Shown here in pieces: positions 1 to 8,130 of a DNA stretch of 48,953 nucleotides. Origin of the DNA: SZUA-254 sp031379665. GTDB taxonomy: Bacteria; Bacteroidota; Ignavibacteria; UBA10030; SZUA-254. The position numbers were made by a program, and so were the translations under genes. The notes under the pieces were generated by a model, which did not search any database, was not told the origin of the DNA, and saw only the letters and a program-made list of their open reading frames with translations. The stretch is taken from the NCBI GenBank assembly GCA_031379665.1, contig JANNFI010000114.1, positions 1-48,953 of the forward strand. The letters are read 5' to 3'. How positions within the stretch are numbered: the first letter of the stretch is position 1; each line of letters opens with the position of its first letter.

Positions 1-466
1 TGACTCTGACGTCGAGGTTGAGGTCGTCAGAACCGCCGACTCGCCGGAAATGCCTCACTTCCATCGCCCTGAAGAGTTTCTGCTGGACGGACGCGGAGAG
101 GTTTTCATACACCTCGAAATAGACGGTACCGCCCTCGGCGAGTTCGAGGATACCCGGTTTTTGATCCTGCGAATACGTCTCGGACACTTCCGTGCCGAAA
201 ATTGACTCTTCCTGTCGATTCGATTGGAGCCCGGAACAGTTGATCCTGGTAAAGGATGAGCTACAGCGCGGGCTTTCCCTGTGGATCAGCCGTGCGAGAT
301 ACTGTTTACCCGTACCCCTCTCCCCGACGATTCGCACTCCCAGATCGCTGAGCGCGAAATGGGCCGCCGTCCTCAGCATCTCTCTGATAATGCCACTCGA
401 CTGAGCCTCCCAGAACGCTCCCAGCTCCGGACCCTTGGGGAAATATTGATCAGGCGGTTTTTGCAT
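1..466 (-). CDS. sigma-54-activator-like AAA+ domain protein (partial, degenerate)
   Basis: The gene begins at the ATG at 466 and runs off the left edge, so only 155 N-terminal residues are visible. They align by eye with the sigma-54 interaction AAA+ domain of NtrC-type activators: a Walker A GERGTGKQ near residue 51, ESIFG where activators have ESELFG, GGTVYF at the Walker B strand, and RRVGG followed by LDVRV. There is no receiver or GAF domain before the AAA+ part. Two signature elements are lost. The GAFTGA loop, which contacts sigma-54, reads VSETYS, and the Walker B Asp-Glu reads Glu-Val. The protein may therefore be a regulator that cannot remodel sigma-54 by itself. It follows the barrel gene by 10 bp and is probably co-transcribed with it from the sigma-54-like promoter at 2207-2222. 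The C-terminal part, including any DNA-binding domain, lies outside the window. Confidence 0.75.
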   Translation of the reverse strand, partial: MQKPPDQYFPKGPELGAFWEAQSSGIIREMLRTAAHFALSDLGVRIVGERGTGKQYLARLIHRESPRCSSSFTRINCSGLQSNRQEESIFGTEVSETYSQDQKPGILELAEGGTVYFEVYENLSASVQQKLFRAMEVRHFRRVGGSDDLNLDVRV

Positions 467-476
467 GGGCCCTGCC

Positions 477-1421
477 TCAGTAAATGGCGTCCAGCTGGTT
501 CCAGATCGGCGCCGAGAGGGTGAGCTGGAATACTTCGGATGAAACGTTGCTCGGGGTCATTCCAAAATCCAGGTTCCACCCGATCAGGCGGAATCCGACG
601 CCGTATGACGGATATTTCCTGTTGTTGGTGCCGCCGAGATAGCCGATCCGCAGTGCGAGGTAATCGACCGGGAATACCTCAAAACCCCCGAAGTAGCTGA
701 CCCTGGAGATATCGAAATCCAGTTCGCAGGCGACCGACATATTCAGGAATGGTTCGGCGCCGAAGCTGGACGGGAAATGCCACGATGACCCCGCGGTGAG
801 CTTCCTGGTGATCTGCTCGGAGTTGAGAAAGGTCTGCGCGCCGTCGAAGATATACTTGATGCCGGAGCCAACCCCCGTCAACGCCAGTCCGTAACTCACG
901 TCCGGCGTCGGGTAGTAGAATACGCCGAATGACGACGACAGTCCCCAGAGTTTCGACGCGGAGGATCTCGCATACCGGACGTTAAGGATGCCGCCCACGC
1001 TCAGGACGGGGGTCACCCTGCGGCTGTACGCGACGTCGTAGCCGTACTGCATCACCCTGAACGGGGAACTCGAGGCCTCATCGACGTAACCAACGTGGTT
1101 CACCGAGAGCGCGATCCCGACCACCTCGCCCCTCCTCAGGAAGAGCGGAATGGCCACGTTTTCGTCCATAACCCCAGCAGAACGGACGTACCCGTGGTTC
1201 AGGACGATGTCGGAATTTTCCAGGAACGATAGCGCCGAGGGATTGCCGTACATCGCCGTGACGTCGGGATTGTCGCCCGTGATCGCCCCGGCGAAAGAGA
1301 GGGCCCTCGCCCCCACGCGGAACGGTTCGGAGAAATAGACGGTGCTCTGCTGGGCCATCGACGCGGGGAAGGCGGCGAGCACCAGGGCGCTGAACAGGAC
1401 GAGGTATGCGACGTTTTTCAT
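477..1421 (-). CDS. PorV/PorQ-like outer-membrane beta-barrel protein
   Basis: A 314-aa protein with an N-terminal signal peptide (MKNVAYLVLFSALVLAAFP, cleavage near SMAQ). Then comes ARALSFAGAITGDNPDVTAMYGNPSAL, split here as ARALSFAG and MYGNPSAL, the opening typical of the PorV/PorQ and UPF0164 barrels of FCB bacteria. The rest alternates short aromatic-rich strands, as expected for a barrel. I chose the ATG at 1421 over an upstream in-frame start at 1493 because the signal peptide begins exactly there and the extra residues are serine-rich and overlap the previous gene. It sits 7 bp after the export lipoprotein gene. A role in the outer membrane, possibly in type IX secretion or EPS export, is inferred from family and context. 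Exact function is unknown. Confidence 0.7.
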   Translation of the reverse strand: MKNVAYLVLFSALVLAAFPASMAQQSTVYFSEPFRVGARALSFAGAITGDNPDVTAMYGNPSALSFLENSDIVLNHGYVRSAGVMDENVAIPLFLRRGEVVGIALSVNHVGYVDEASSSPFRVMQYGYDVAYSRRVTPVLSVGGILNVRYARSSASKLWGLSSSFGVFYYPTPDVSYGLALTGVGSGIKYIFDGAQTFLNSEQITRKLTAGSSWHFPSSFGAEPFLNMSVACELDFDISRVSYFGGFEVFPVDYLALRIGYLGGTNNRKYPSYGVGFRLIGWNLDFGMTPSNVSSEVFQLTLSAPIWNQLDAIY

Positions 1422-1428
1422 GCGGCGA

Positions 1429-2133
1429 TCAGTTGAAGAGCTGGAAAAATCCGAAGATGAAGATGACGTCCCTGAAATAGAGGGAGAGCTCACGCATCAG
1501 GTTCTCGTTCCTCGGGACCCAGATGGTGTCGCCCGGACGGACGATCGGAATCGATTCGATGTTCCCCTGCTCGACATAGTAGGTGAGATCGACCTCGATC
1601 GGCTGGCTGGACAGGCCGCCGCGAAGGATCTTCACCGCCCGGAGGTCCGATTCCGGCGTCGTGCCGCCCGCCATCGAGAGCGCCTCGACGAGCGTCACCT
1701 CGTTCGAGAGAGGATAGTTTTCCTGCCGCGTCACCGCCCCGATGATCGTGATTTTCTGGGGGATCGCGCTGATGACGGCGAGTGACAGCTTGACCTCTCC
1801 TTGAATGTACTCGGCGAGCTTCGTCATCACCTGCTGTCTGAATTGGTCTTTCGTGAGCCCCGCGGCGCTCACCTCGCCGATGTTCGGGATCGTCACCGTA
1901 CCGAGTTCCTTCACCACCGTCTCGGTGTTGAATTCCGGGTAACCCCACACCTCCAGTTTGATCTGGTCCCCCTGCCGGATGACATAATCGTCGGACTTGG
2001 CTTCCGCCTGGATCGGCCGGCTACCCGACCGTATGATCTGCGTAATGCTGTCCTTCGAAAGGTTGTCCGAACGACATCCCGCAAGGAGGAGGGCCGCCGC
2101 GGCAAGGGCTGTGACTGTGAAAAAAGTTCTCAT
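1429..2133 (-). CDS. Wza-type polysaccharide export lipoprotein
   Basis: A 234-aa lipoprotein. The signal peptide MRTFFTVTALAAAALLLAGC has a lipobox LLAGC with the acylated Cys at residue 20. It is followed by a Poly_export domain (YVIRQGDQIKLEVWGYPEF, then GTVTIPNIGEV) and an SLBB-type beta-grasp segment (KITIIGAV, LVEALSMAGGT). The C-terminal stretch LSLYFRDVIFIFGFFQLFN is hydrophobic, as in the membrane-spanning helix of Wza. The protein should form the outer-membrane channel for exopolysaccharide. The ATG at 2133 is chosen over one at 2202 because it starts the lipoprotein signal. It is the first gene of the leftward unit, with a sigma-54-like promoter about 75 bp upstream. Confidence 0.88.
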   Translation of the reverse strand: MRTFFTVTALAAAALLLAGCRSDNLSKDSITQIIRSGSRPIQAEAKSDDYVIRQGDQIKLEVWGYPEFNTETVVKELGTVTIPNIGEVSAAGLTKDQFRQQVMTKLAEYIQGEVKLSLAVISAIPQKITIIGAVTRQENYPLSNEVTLVEALSMAGGTTPESDLRAVKILRGGLSSQPIEVDLTYYVEQGNIESIPIVRPGDTIWVPRNENLMRELSLYFRDVIFIFGFFQLFN

Positions 2134-2206
2134 CGTGCTGTATTCGGTAGTGGCCAGAAATCTGAGGATGTCCCCCGTCGGAACCCGGTGCGACTCTGAC
2201 ACAAAT

Positions 2207-2222
2207 CACAAATAGCGTGCCA
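2207..2222 (-). promoter_or_regulatory. sigma-54-type -24/-12 promoter, leftward
   Basis: Read on the minus strand the site is TGGCACGCTATTTGTG. The -24 half TGGCACG matches the sigma-54 consensus exactly. The -12 half is TTGT rather than TTGC. There are exactly 10 bases between the GG and the -12 G, as required. Transcription would start near 2197, about 64 bases before the lipoprotein ATG. Confidence 0.7.
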
Positions 2223-2325
2223 AGGCGATGCCGCGTCGTCGGGCTTATCATCCGCCATCCCCGGGAACACGCTTCCCCCCGCCCCGAAATCCCCCCAATC
2301 GTCTGATAAATGAGATTGTCCCGGT

Positions 2326-2343
2326 ATCCGATTTATCCGATTT
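2326..2343. repeat. tandem 9-bp repeat in the divergent control region
   Basis: ATCCGATTT is present twice head to tail (2326-2334 and 2335-2343), between the two sigma-54-like promoters. It may be a regulator site; no known consensus is recognised. Confidence 0.5.
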
Positions 2344-2389
2344 TCCCGAGCGGGGGTATTTCAGATCACAACTTCCCGGGGTGAGAAGA

Positions 2390-2530
2390 GGTAATTTATC
2401 CCAGGTCACCGGCTGAGCGTATAACAATTACCCGATCGGCCTCGTAGGGTGAAAATTGAGCGGGTAATTATTACACACTTGGACCGGCCGTCGATGCGCT
2501 TGGATTCTGATTACCGGGGATTATGGTAAT
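2390..2530. promoter_or_regulatory. cluster of five ATTACC/GGTAAT boxes, candidate enhancer sites
   Basis: GGTAAT or its complement occurs at 2390-2395, 2427-2432, 2463-2468, 2510-2515 and 2525-2530. The second and third belong to a perfect 9-bp inverted repeat, AATTACCCG (2426-2434) and CGGGTAATT (2461-2469), centred about 35 bp apart. The fourth and fifth form a tighter inverted repeat with a 9-bp spacer. The cluster lies 47-190 bp upstream of the rightward sigma-54-like promoter and 170-320 bp upstream of the leftward one, the usual range for enhancer-binding-protein sites. Confidence 0.55.
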
Positions 2531-2576
2531 TTGGCCATTTTTCGGGTTTTTAGAGGGATGAGGCACTCTATACTTC

Positions 2577-2592
2577 TGGCATATCAATTGTA
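2577..2592 (+). promoter_or_regulatory. sigma-54-type -24/-12 promoter, rightward
   Basis: TGGCATATCAATTGTA has the invariant GG at -24, exactly 10 bases before the -12 G, and TTGTA in place of TTGCA. The expected start is near 2603, about 43 bases before the GTG of the chain-length gene, and AAGGAAA precedes that GTG at a suitable distance. Confidence 0.65.
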
Positions 2593-2645
2593 GTATTGAT
2601 CGATCCAGGGAATCCATTCGACTTCATCATCAAGGAAACCGTACC

Positions 2646-3995
2646 GTGAAGCCTGCTCAGTTGAAATTCAGGGAATTGCTCTCGATCTACCGCAGACGGA
2701 AGAGATACCTCTTCATACCTGCCGCGATCATCACCGGCCTGTCGGTCATCGGAGCGATTTTCACAGCTAATAAATATGAATCGTCGACCACCATCCTGGT
2801 ACAGCGGGACGAGATCCTGAACCCGCTCATCAGCTACCAGATGGCAATTTCGATGGCCACAGAGGACCGCCTGCGCACGTTCAACGAAATTCTGTACAGC
2901 CATACGACGATGAAGAAGCTGTACGACAGCCTCTTCCGCAAGAACGCGGAGGATGAGGATAGGGACGAGACCGAAATATACGAAGCGCTCCGCGCACGGA
3001 TCACGACCGAGCGGCGCGCGTCCGATTCGTTCCGGATCATCTTCGTCAGCACCGACGCGGTGAGGGCACAGGCCGCCGTCAAGCTGCTCGCCGAGGACTT
3101 CATCCAGACCACGCTTCGCGTCGAAGGACAGAGAAACGAACAGGCGGTGAAGTTCTTCCAGGAAAAATTGAGCGAACTGAAGGACAAGTACGAGACGAGC
3201 CAGGGGAAGGTGGTCACGGCGCTTAAATCGCGAATCAACGTGATGCCGCAGGACAGTAAGGACCTTTACCTCCAGCTCGAATCGGTCGAGAAGCAGGTCG
3301 CGGAATTCGACACGCGGATCACCCTCTACCAGGAAAAGCTGGAGGAACTCCAGGCCTTCCCTGGCGCCCTCGAAACGGAATCGGGGCGGCAGGCCCTCTA
3401 CGACCTGCAGCGTTCACCGATCCCGTTCGCCGACGACCTGAAGATCCAGCTCCAAAAATACGACGACATCACGCGGAAGTACAAGGGGAATTACCCCGAA
3501 GTGCTCCGCGTCCGTGGCCAGCTCGCGGACCTGCTGGTGCGCATCCAGAAGGCGATCGAAACGGAAATCAAAAAACAGGAACCGACGCGCTGGGAGCTTG
3601 AGCGGAAGCGGGCCCGTCTCGTCGAAGCCCTGAAGGAATCATCGGTGAGCCAGACGATCGACCAGGACATCGAGGCCGATTACGGCATCTACAAGCAGTT
3701 GTACGACGAGATGAAGATCAAGCTCGAGCAGGCGATGACGTCCAGGGACCTCGGGCGGTCGGCCAGCAACCAGTTCATCATCCTCGATCCCCCGCTCGTC
3801 CCGACCAAGCCGACGAAGCCGAACAGGCCGCTGCTCGTCCTGGGAGGGCTCTTCCTGGGGCTGTTCTTCGGCTTCGTGAGCGTCGTCGTCAAGGAAATGC
3901 TCGACACGACGATCCGTTCCCCCCGCGACATCGAGGTGTTCCAGAAACCGGTGATCGCGTTCATCTCTGAGGGGCAGGAACAGCGGCTGAATTGA
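2646..3995 (+). CDS. Wzz/GumC-family polysaccharide chain-length determinant
   Basis: A 449-aa inner-membrane polysaccharide co-polymerase. The first membrane segment is at residues 21-41 and the second at 396-415. Between them lies a long periplasmic coiled-coil region rich in Glu, Lys and Gln (KFFQEKLSELKDKYETSQGK and later stretches). The proline-rich motif PTKPTKPNRP just before the second membrane segment is typical of the family. It should set polymer length and couple synthesis to the export channel. The start is GTG at 2646, preceded by AAGGAAA. The cytoplasmic tail is short (34 residues) and has no kinase domain. That activity is supplied by the separate ATPase gene 49 bp downstream. 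Confidence 0.88.
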   Translation: MKPAQLKFRELLSIYRRRKRYLFIPAAIITGLSVIGAIFTANKYESSTTILVQRDEILNPLISYQMAISMATEDRLRTFNEILYSHTTMKKLYDSLFRKNAEDEDRDETEIYEALRARITTERRASDSFRIIFVSTDAVRAQAAVKLLAEDFIQTTLRVEGQRNEQAVKFFQEKLSELKDKYETSQGKVVTALKSRINVMPQDSKDLYLQLESVEKQVAEFDTRITLYQEKLEELQAFPGALETESGRQALYDLQRSPIPFADDLKIQLQKYDDITRKYKGNYPEVLRVRGQLADLLVRIQKAIETEIKKQEPTRWELERKRARLVEALKESSVSQTIDQDIEADYGIYKQLYDEMKIKLEQAMTSRDLGRSASNQFIILDPPLVPTKPTKPNRPLLVLGGLFLGLFFGFVSVVVKEMLDTTIRSPRDIEVFQKPVIAFISEGQEQRLN

Positions 3996-4044
3996 GCGCG
4001 GCCGCCCGTACTTCATCACCCAGACAGGACATCATCAACCACAC

Positions 4045-4818
4045 ATGACTGACCAGGAAAACGAGATCCCCGTCGGAGAAGGCGGCGAGAAGCAGGAACA
4101 GCAACTCGTCCGGCTGATCAAGACGATCGTCGAAAAACCGGAGAAGGGGACGAAGCTCGACGAGAAGATCATCCAGTTCAAGTATTTCAACGCCTTCAAC
4201 TATTCCGTGCTGGCGGGCGAGCGCAAGGGCGTCAACCTCACCCTCGGCGTCACCAGCGCCAACCGCCGCGAAGGAAAGACGCTCGTGGCGTGCAACCTCG
4301 CGGTCTCGCTCGCGATGGGCTTCCAGAAGAAGACGGTTATCGTCGACCTCAATTTCGCCAAACCGCAGGTCCACGAGGTCTTCGGCCTGACGAACGAGGG
4401 GGGTCTGGCCGAGGCATTCACCAACGGTTCGATCCACGTGTCGGGCACCGCGGTGGAACACCTCTACGTCCTGAGCGCGGGGATCGTTCCGCTCTATCAC
4501 GACTCCCGACAGGAGCACCAACGGGCCGGCGATCCGTCGGCCTTCCCACAGGCCAGGCCATTGCTCGGCCTGCACCAGCTGACCGCGTTCCGCGACGTGA
4601 TCTATTCCCTCGAACAGGAGTTCGACTTCGTCATCGTCGACATGCCCGCGGTGGTCTCCGACGAGATCCCGATCCTCTTCACCAGTCACCTGAACGGCCT
4701 GCTGATCGTGGTGGACAACGGGAAAACCCGCCGCGAGGAAATCGACGCAATGTTCCAGAAGATCAACCAATCGCAGGTTCTGGGCTTCGTCTTCAACCGG
4801 TTCGAACAGTCAAACTGA
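4045..4818 (+). CDS. CpsD/Wzc-like P-loop ATPase of the EPS system (BY-kinase family)
   Basis: A 257-aa cytoplasmic ATPase. It shows the BY-kinase/MinD-type motifs in order: Walker A with SANRREGKTL at residues 71-80, Walker A' VIVDLNF at 98-104 and Walker B FDFVIVDM at 193-200. In bacterial tyrosine kinases of this type the C-terminus carries a cluster of tyrosines that are autophosphorylated. Here it ends GFVFNRFEQSN with none. The protein may act as an ATPase partner of the chain-length protein without the usual phosphorylation switch. The N-terminal 40 residues are charged and probably disordered. A role in EPS polymer-length control is inferred from family and neighbours. Confidence 0.8.
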   Translation: MTDQENEIPVGEGGEKQEQQLVRLIKTIVEKPEKGTKLDEKIIQFKYFNAFNYSVLAGERKGVNLTLGVTSANRREGKTLVACNLAVSLAMGFQKKTVIVDLNFAKPQVHEVFGLTNEGGLAEAFTNGSIHVSGTAVEHLYVLSAGIVPLYHDSRQEHQRAGDPSAFPQARPLLGLHQLTAFRDVIYSLEQEFDFVIVDMPAVVSDEIPILFTSHLNGLLIVVDNGKTRREEIDAMFQKINQSQVLGFVFNRFEQSN

Positions 4819-4834
4819 CCCGGACGCAGCCGTT

Positions 4835-5002
4835 ATGATGCCCTCGTTCATCAGCATGATCAGCCTCATGGTCGCCACGATGGCCTACGGGAAGTTCCGT
4901 GGGACGAATCCGCCACCGGTCGCGGTCATCCTGACCGCCGCCCTCCTCCAGACGGCGGTCACCTTCTACGACCTCTACACGATGGAGGCCCCGACGCCGT
5001 AA
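4835..5002 (+). CDS. small 55-aa membrane protein in the EPS operon
   Basis: An ATG at 4835 (a second ATG follows immediately at 4838) opens a 55-aa frame ending at TAA 5000-5002. The peptide begins MMPSFISMISLMVATMAYGK and continues with a second hydrophobic stretch (VAVILTAALLQTAVTFYDLY), so two short membrane helices are plausible. It fits neatly in the 207-bp gap between the ATPase and the polymerase genes (16 and 23 bp spacing), on the same strand. No family is recognised. Coding status rests on position, membrane-like composition and spacing only. Confidence 0.5.
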   Translation: MMPSFISMISLMVATMAYGKFRGTNPPPVAVILTAALLQTAVTFYDLYTMEAPTP

Positions 5003-5025
5003 GGCGGAGAGGGAACGAGATTACC

Positions 5026-6558
5026 GTGCTATCCCAACTCTATCACGAAGGCCTGATCGGAAGCCGCACGACCGGGACCATTCCCGGACGGTCGGACGAC
5101 GACCGGAATTTCCTCCGGTTCACGGTCATCGGCTCGATCTTCCTGGCCGCCGTCTACATCCTTACCGGCGGTTCGATGTTCGCATCGATGAGCATCATCG
5201 GCCTCGCCGCGGTGCTGGTCGTGACGATGTTCCGCGTCGACTGGGGACTGATGTTATTCGTGGGCGTGGTCCTGCTCTTTGACGAGAGCCCTCCCCGGGG
5301 CTACGGGATGTCGATCATCGGGAGAGAGTACTTCCTCAACCTGAAATCCCTCCCCCTCTTCAAGGGAGTTCCGCCAGCCGTGCTGAGCCCCCTCGAATTG
5401 CACCTCCTCTTCGTACTGCTGGTTTGGTTCCTGCTGATCCTTACCAGGAAACGGGTCTTCGTGACAAAGGTGTCGGGATGGGGAACTGCGCTGATCTTCT
5501 TTTCCTGGCTCCTGATCTCGGCGATCATCGGCATTGCCAAGGGCGGCGATTTTCTTCCGGCCCTGTGGGAAATCCGGGCGTTGTTCTACCTGGGGGTGAT
5601 GTTTTTCTTCGTCCCACAGATCATTCAGTCGAAAGAACAGGTCCGGCAGCTCGTCTGGGTCATCATCGCGGGAGTGTCGTTCAAGTTGTTGCAGGGGTTG
5701 GTGCGCGTCGCGAACCTCGGCTTCAGCTTCGGGCGACGTGACGAACTGACCAGCCACGAGGACCCGCTCTTCTTCATATCGATGTTCGTCCTGATGTCGG
5801 CGCTCTACATCTTCCGCGTGAAGGGCGCGCAGCGGTTCTTCCTGACGTTGACCTTCATCCCGATGCTGATGGTCTTTCTGATGGCTCAGCGCCGCGCCAC
5901 CTGGGCCGCGCTCGGGGTGTCGGTCATCGCCTTCCTGATGCTGCTGGAATGGAACCAGGTGGTGAAATTTGCCAAGATACTCCTCCCCTTCGCCCTCGCG
6001 GCCACGATATACCTCGTGGTGTTCTGGAACAGCCCCTCGGGTGGGATCGGACACGGGGCGTTCCTCGTCCGATCCTCCTTCTCGTCCAGCAGAGAAGAGG
6101 CGGGCGAGCGGTATTACTCGAACCTCTACCGGAAGATGGAAGACTACGACCTGGCCCAGACGGTGAAACGCGCTCCGGTGATGGGCATCGGTTTCGGGAA
6201 TAAGTACGACCAGCCCCTCAAGCTCTTCAGGATCCCGTTCCCGCTGGCGGCATACATCCCCCACAACGAAATTTTCTGGATCTTCGTGAAGACCGGGGCG
6301 ATCGGGTTCTGCCTCTTCTGGGTCTTCTTCTATTCGCACGTATTCAGGGCCGCGACGCTGTTCCGCCGGATCGAAGACCCGTATCTGAAATCGCTCTGCG
6401 CGGTCATCATGATCGCAGTGCTCGGCCAGGTGATCGTTTCGTTCTACGACCTCCAGTTGACATACTCCCGGAACATGGTCTACCTGGGGACGCTGATGGG
6501 CCTCTATCCGGCGCTCGAACGGGCGCATAGGCAGGATACCACGATCCCGAAGAACTGA
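5026..6558 (+). CDS. O-antigen ligase/polymerase family membrane protein (Wzy/WaaL-like)
   Basis: A 510-aa polytopic membrane protein with about ten to twelve hydrophobic helices (for example IGSIFLAAVYILTGGSMFA and LMLFVGVVLLF). In the second half a large loop holds RAPVMGIGFGNKYDQ, and IPHNEIFWIFVKTGAIGFC follows. That G-x-G-x-G loop followed by the His-Asn motif and a helix is the Wzy_C/O-antigen-ligase signature. It probably polymerises repeat units on the periplasmic side. The start is GTG at 5026 with GGAGAGGGAA upstream. Polymerase and ligase activities cannot be separated by sequence. Polymerase is favoured because the operon also has a flippase and a chain-length protein. Confidence 0.82.
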   Translation: MLSQLYHEGLIGSRTTGTIPGRSDDDRNFLRFTVIGSIFLAAVYILTGGSMFASMSIIGLAAVLVVTMFRVDWGLMLFVGVVLLFDESPPRGYGMSIIGREYFLNLKSLPLFKGVPPAVLSPLELHLLFVLLVWFLLILTRKRVFVTKVSGWGTALIFFSWLLISAIIGIAKGGDFLPALWEIRALFYLGVMFFFVPQIIQSKEQVRQLVWVIIAGVSFKLLQGLVRVANLGFSFGRRDELTSHEDPLFFISMFVLMSALYIFRVKGAQRFFLTLTFIPMLMVFLMAQRRATWAALGVSVIAFLMLLEWNQVVKFAKILLPFALAATIYLVVFWNSPSGGIGHGAFLVRSSFSSSREEAGERYYSNLYRKMEDYDLAQTVKRAPVMGIGFGNKYDQPLKLFRIPFPLAAYIPHNEIFWIFVKTGAIGFCLFWVFFYSHVFRAATLFRRIEDPYLKSLCAVIMIAVLGQVIVSFYDLQLTYSRNMVYLGTLMGLYPALERAHRQDTTIPKN

Positions 6559-6621
6559 CGCACGCCCGTCCCGCCGGAGCGCGGACCTCCATCGCAGCAG
6601 TCAAGGGAACTTTTCAGGACA

Positions 6622-8130
6622 ATGAATAAAGAGATCGTCAATTCAGTAGCAAGAAACACCGCAATCCAGTTCGGCCAGCAGGTGATGACCTGGGTGTCGG
6701 GGTTCGCCCTGATGATTTTCCTCCCCCGGTACCTCGGTCCCGCGAACTTCGGGAGGCTCTACCTCGCCGAAATGGTCGCCGGGATGTTCGTGATCGCCGT
6801 GGCGTACGACGGCAAGTACGGTATCGCGAGGCAGGTGGCCAGGAACAGGGACGAAGCGGGAGACATCCTCGTGAACTCCCTGGCCTTCCGGGTCGTCATC
6901 TGGCTCGTCGCCCTGGTCTCGATGATCATCTTCTCCATCTGGGCGGAATACCCGATGCCGGTGGTCATCATGATCGCGATCTTCGGCGTGGAGATGCTCT
7001 GGGTAGCGGGCAGGACGGTGTATTCGGGCGTCTTCCTCGGGTTCGAGAACACGACCTACACGGCGATCAGCGCGATCGCGGAACGGTTTTTCGTGGCAGG
7101 CGTCGGAATCATCGCCCTCGTTTTCTTCGGTAGCGACGAGGTCGGAATCGCGGCGATCATGGCCGTGGGCACGCTCGTGAATTTCATCATCTGCGCCGGC
7201 TACATCCGACGCATCCTCCCCCCCCTTCCCAGGGTGGACTGGAAGAAGGCGGGGGTGCTGTTGCACGACGGTTTCCCGTTCCTGCTCTGGACCATCTTCG
7301 GGATCGTCTATTACAGGATCGACGCCATCATGCTCTCCTTCTACACCCCCGACCAGGTGGTGGGATGGTATGGCGCGGCATACAAGCTTTTTGACGTGCT
7401 GGTGTTCCTCCCGAGCATCTTTTCGCTCGCAATACTGCCCGTTTTATCGAAATTACACGGGAAAGAGCAGATGTTGCTGGCGCGCACAACCCAGAAGGGG
7501 CTGAATTTTATTTTATTGACGGGGATCCCCATAAGCATCGTTTGTTTCTATTATTCGATGGAAATCATCGGGTTCCTGTTCGGATTGAAAGATTATCTGC
7601 CGGCCGCAGCAAACCTGGAGATTTTCGCGGCGGGCCTGCTCCTACTCTATATCGACATGATCCTCGCGACGGCGATCATCGCCTGCGATAAACAGCGTCA
7701 ACTGGCCTGGGTGGCATTCATCGCCGTCCTGATTAATGTCGGACTAAACTATTTCATGATACCCTACACGCAAATACACTACGGAAACGGCGGAATCGGC
7801 GCGGCCGTTGCGACCCTCACCACCGAATTCTATGTGCTGATTTCGAGCATCTTCATCCTCCCGAAATCGATCTTCGACGGTTCGGAAACCGGCGTCTGGT
7901 TGAAATCCGCCCTCGCCGGGTGCGGGCTGTATGGCTTCTACATGCTCGTAAGTTCCCTGGCCCCCGGCGTGTACTGGATGGTCACCGCCGGCGCGGGCGC
8001 GTTCGCCTACGGCCTCCTCCTGCTGGCGATGAAGACCTTCACCAGGGAGGAACTTGCGTACGCCCGACAGTTCACGTCCCTCAGTACGCTTCGCGAAACC
8101 ATCGGCCGGGGCCGGAGGGGACAGCCGTGA
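6622..8130 (+). CDS. polysaccharide flippase (Wzx/MATE-like, MOP superfamily)
   Basis: A 502-aa polytopic protein whose N-terminus (NSVARNTAIQFGQQVMTWVSG, then FLPRYLGPANFGRLYLAE) is the standard opening of the Polysacc_synt/RfbX family. Hydrophobic helices run through the entire length. It should flip lipid-linked repeat units to the periplasm for the polymerase. AT content rises visibly at about 7380-7800 compared with neighbours, possibly relaxed codon use or local recombination. Its TGA overlaps the GTG start of the next gene (GTGA), indicating translational coupling. Confidence 0.85.
   Translation: MNKEIVNSVARNTAIQFGQQVMTWVSGFALMIFLPRYLGPANFGRLYLAEMVAGMFVIAVAYDGKYGIARQVARNRDEAGDILVNSLAFRVVIWLVALVSMIIFSIWAEYPMPVVIMIAIFGVEMLWVAGRTVYSGVFLGFENTTYTAISAIAERFFVAGVGIIALVFFGSDEVGIAAIMAVGTLVNFIICAGYIRRILPPLPRVDWKKAGVLLHDGFPFLLWTIFGIVYYRIDAIMLSFYTPDQVVGWYGAAYKLFDVLVFLPSIFSLAILPVLSKLHGKEQMLLARTTQKGLNFILLTGIPISIVCFYYSMEIIGFLFGLKDYLPAAANLEIFAAGLLLLYIDMILATAIIACDKQRQLAWVAFIAVLINVGLNYFMIPYTQIHYGNGGIGAAVATLTTEFYVLISSIFILPKSIFDGSETGVWLKSALAGCGLYGFYMLVSSLAPGVYWMVTAGAGAFAYGLLLLAMKTFTREELAYARQFTSLSTLRETIGRGRRGQP

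Noticed and set aside
7920..8126. Extended start for the GT4 gene inside the flippase gene
   Set aside because: The extra residues are Arg/Gly/Pro-rich, match the shadow composition, and the GTG at 8127 has a good ribosome site and the family N-terminus.
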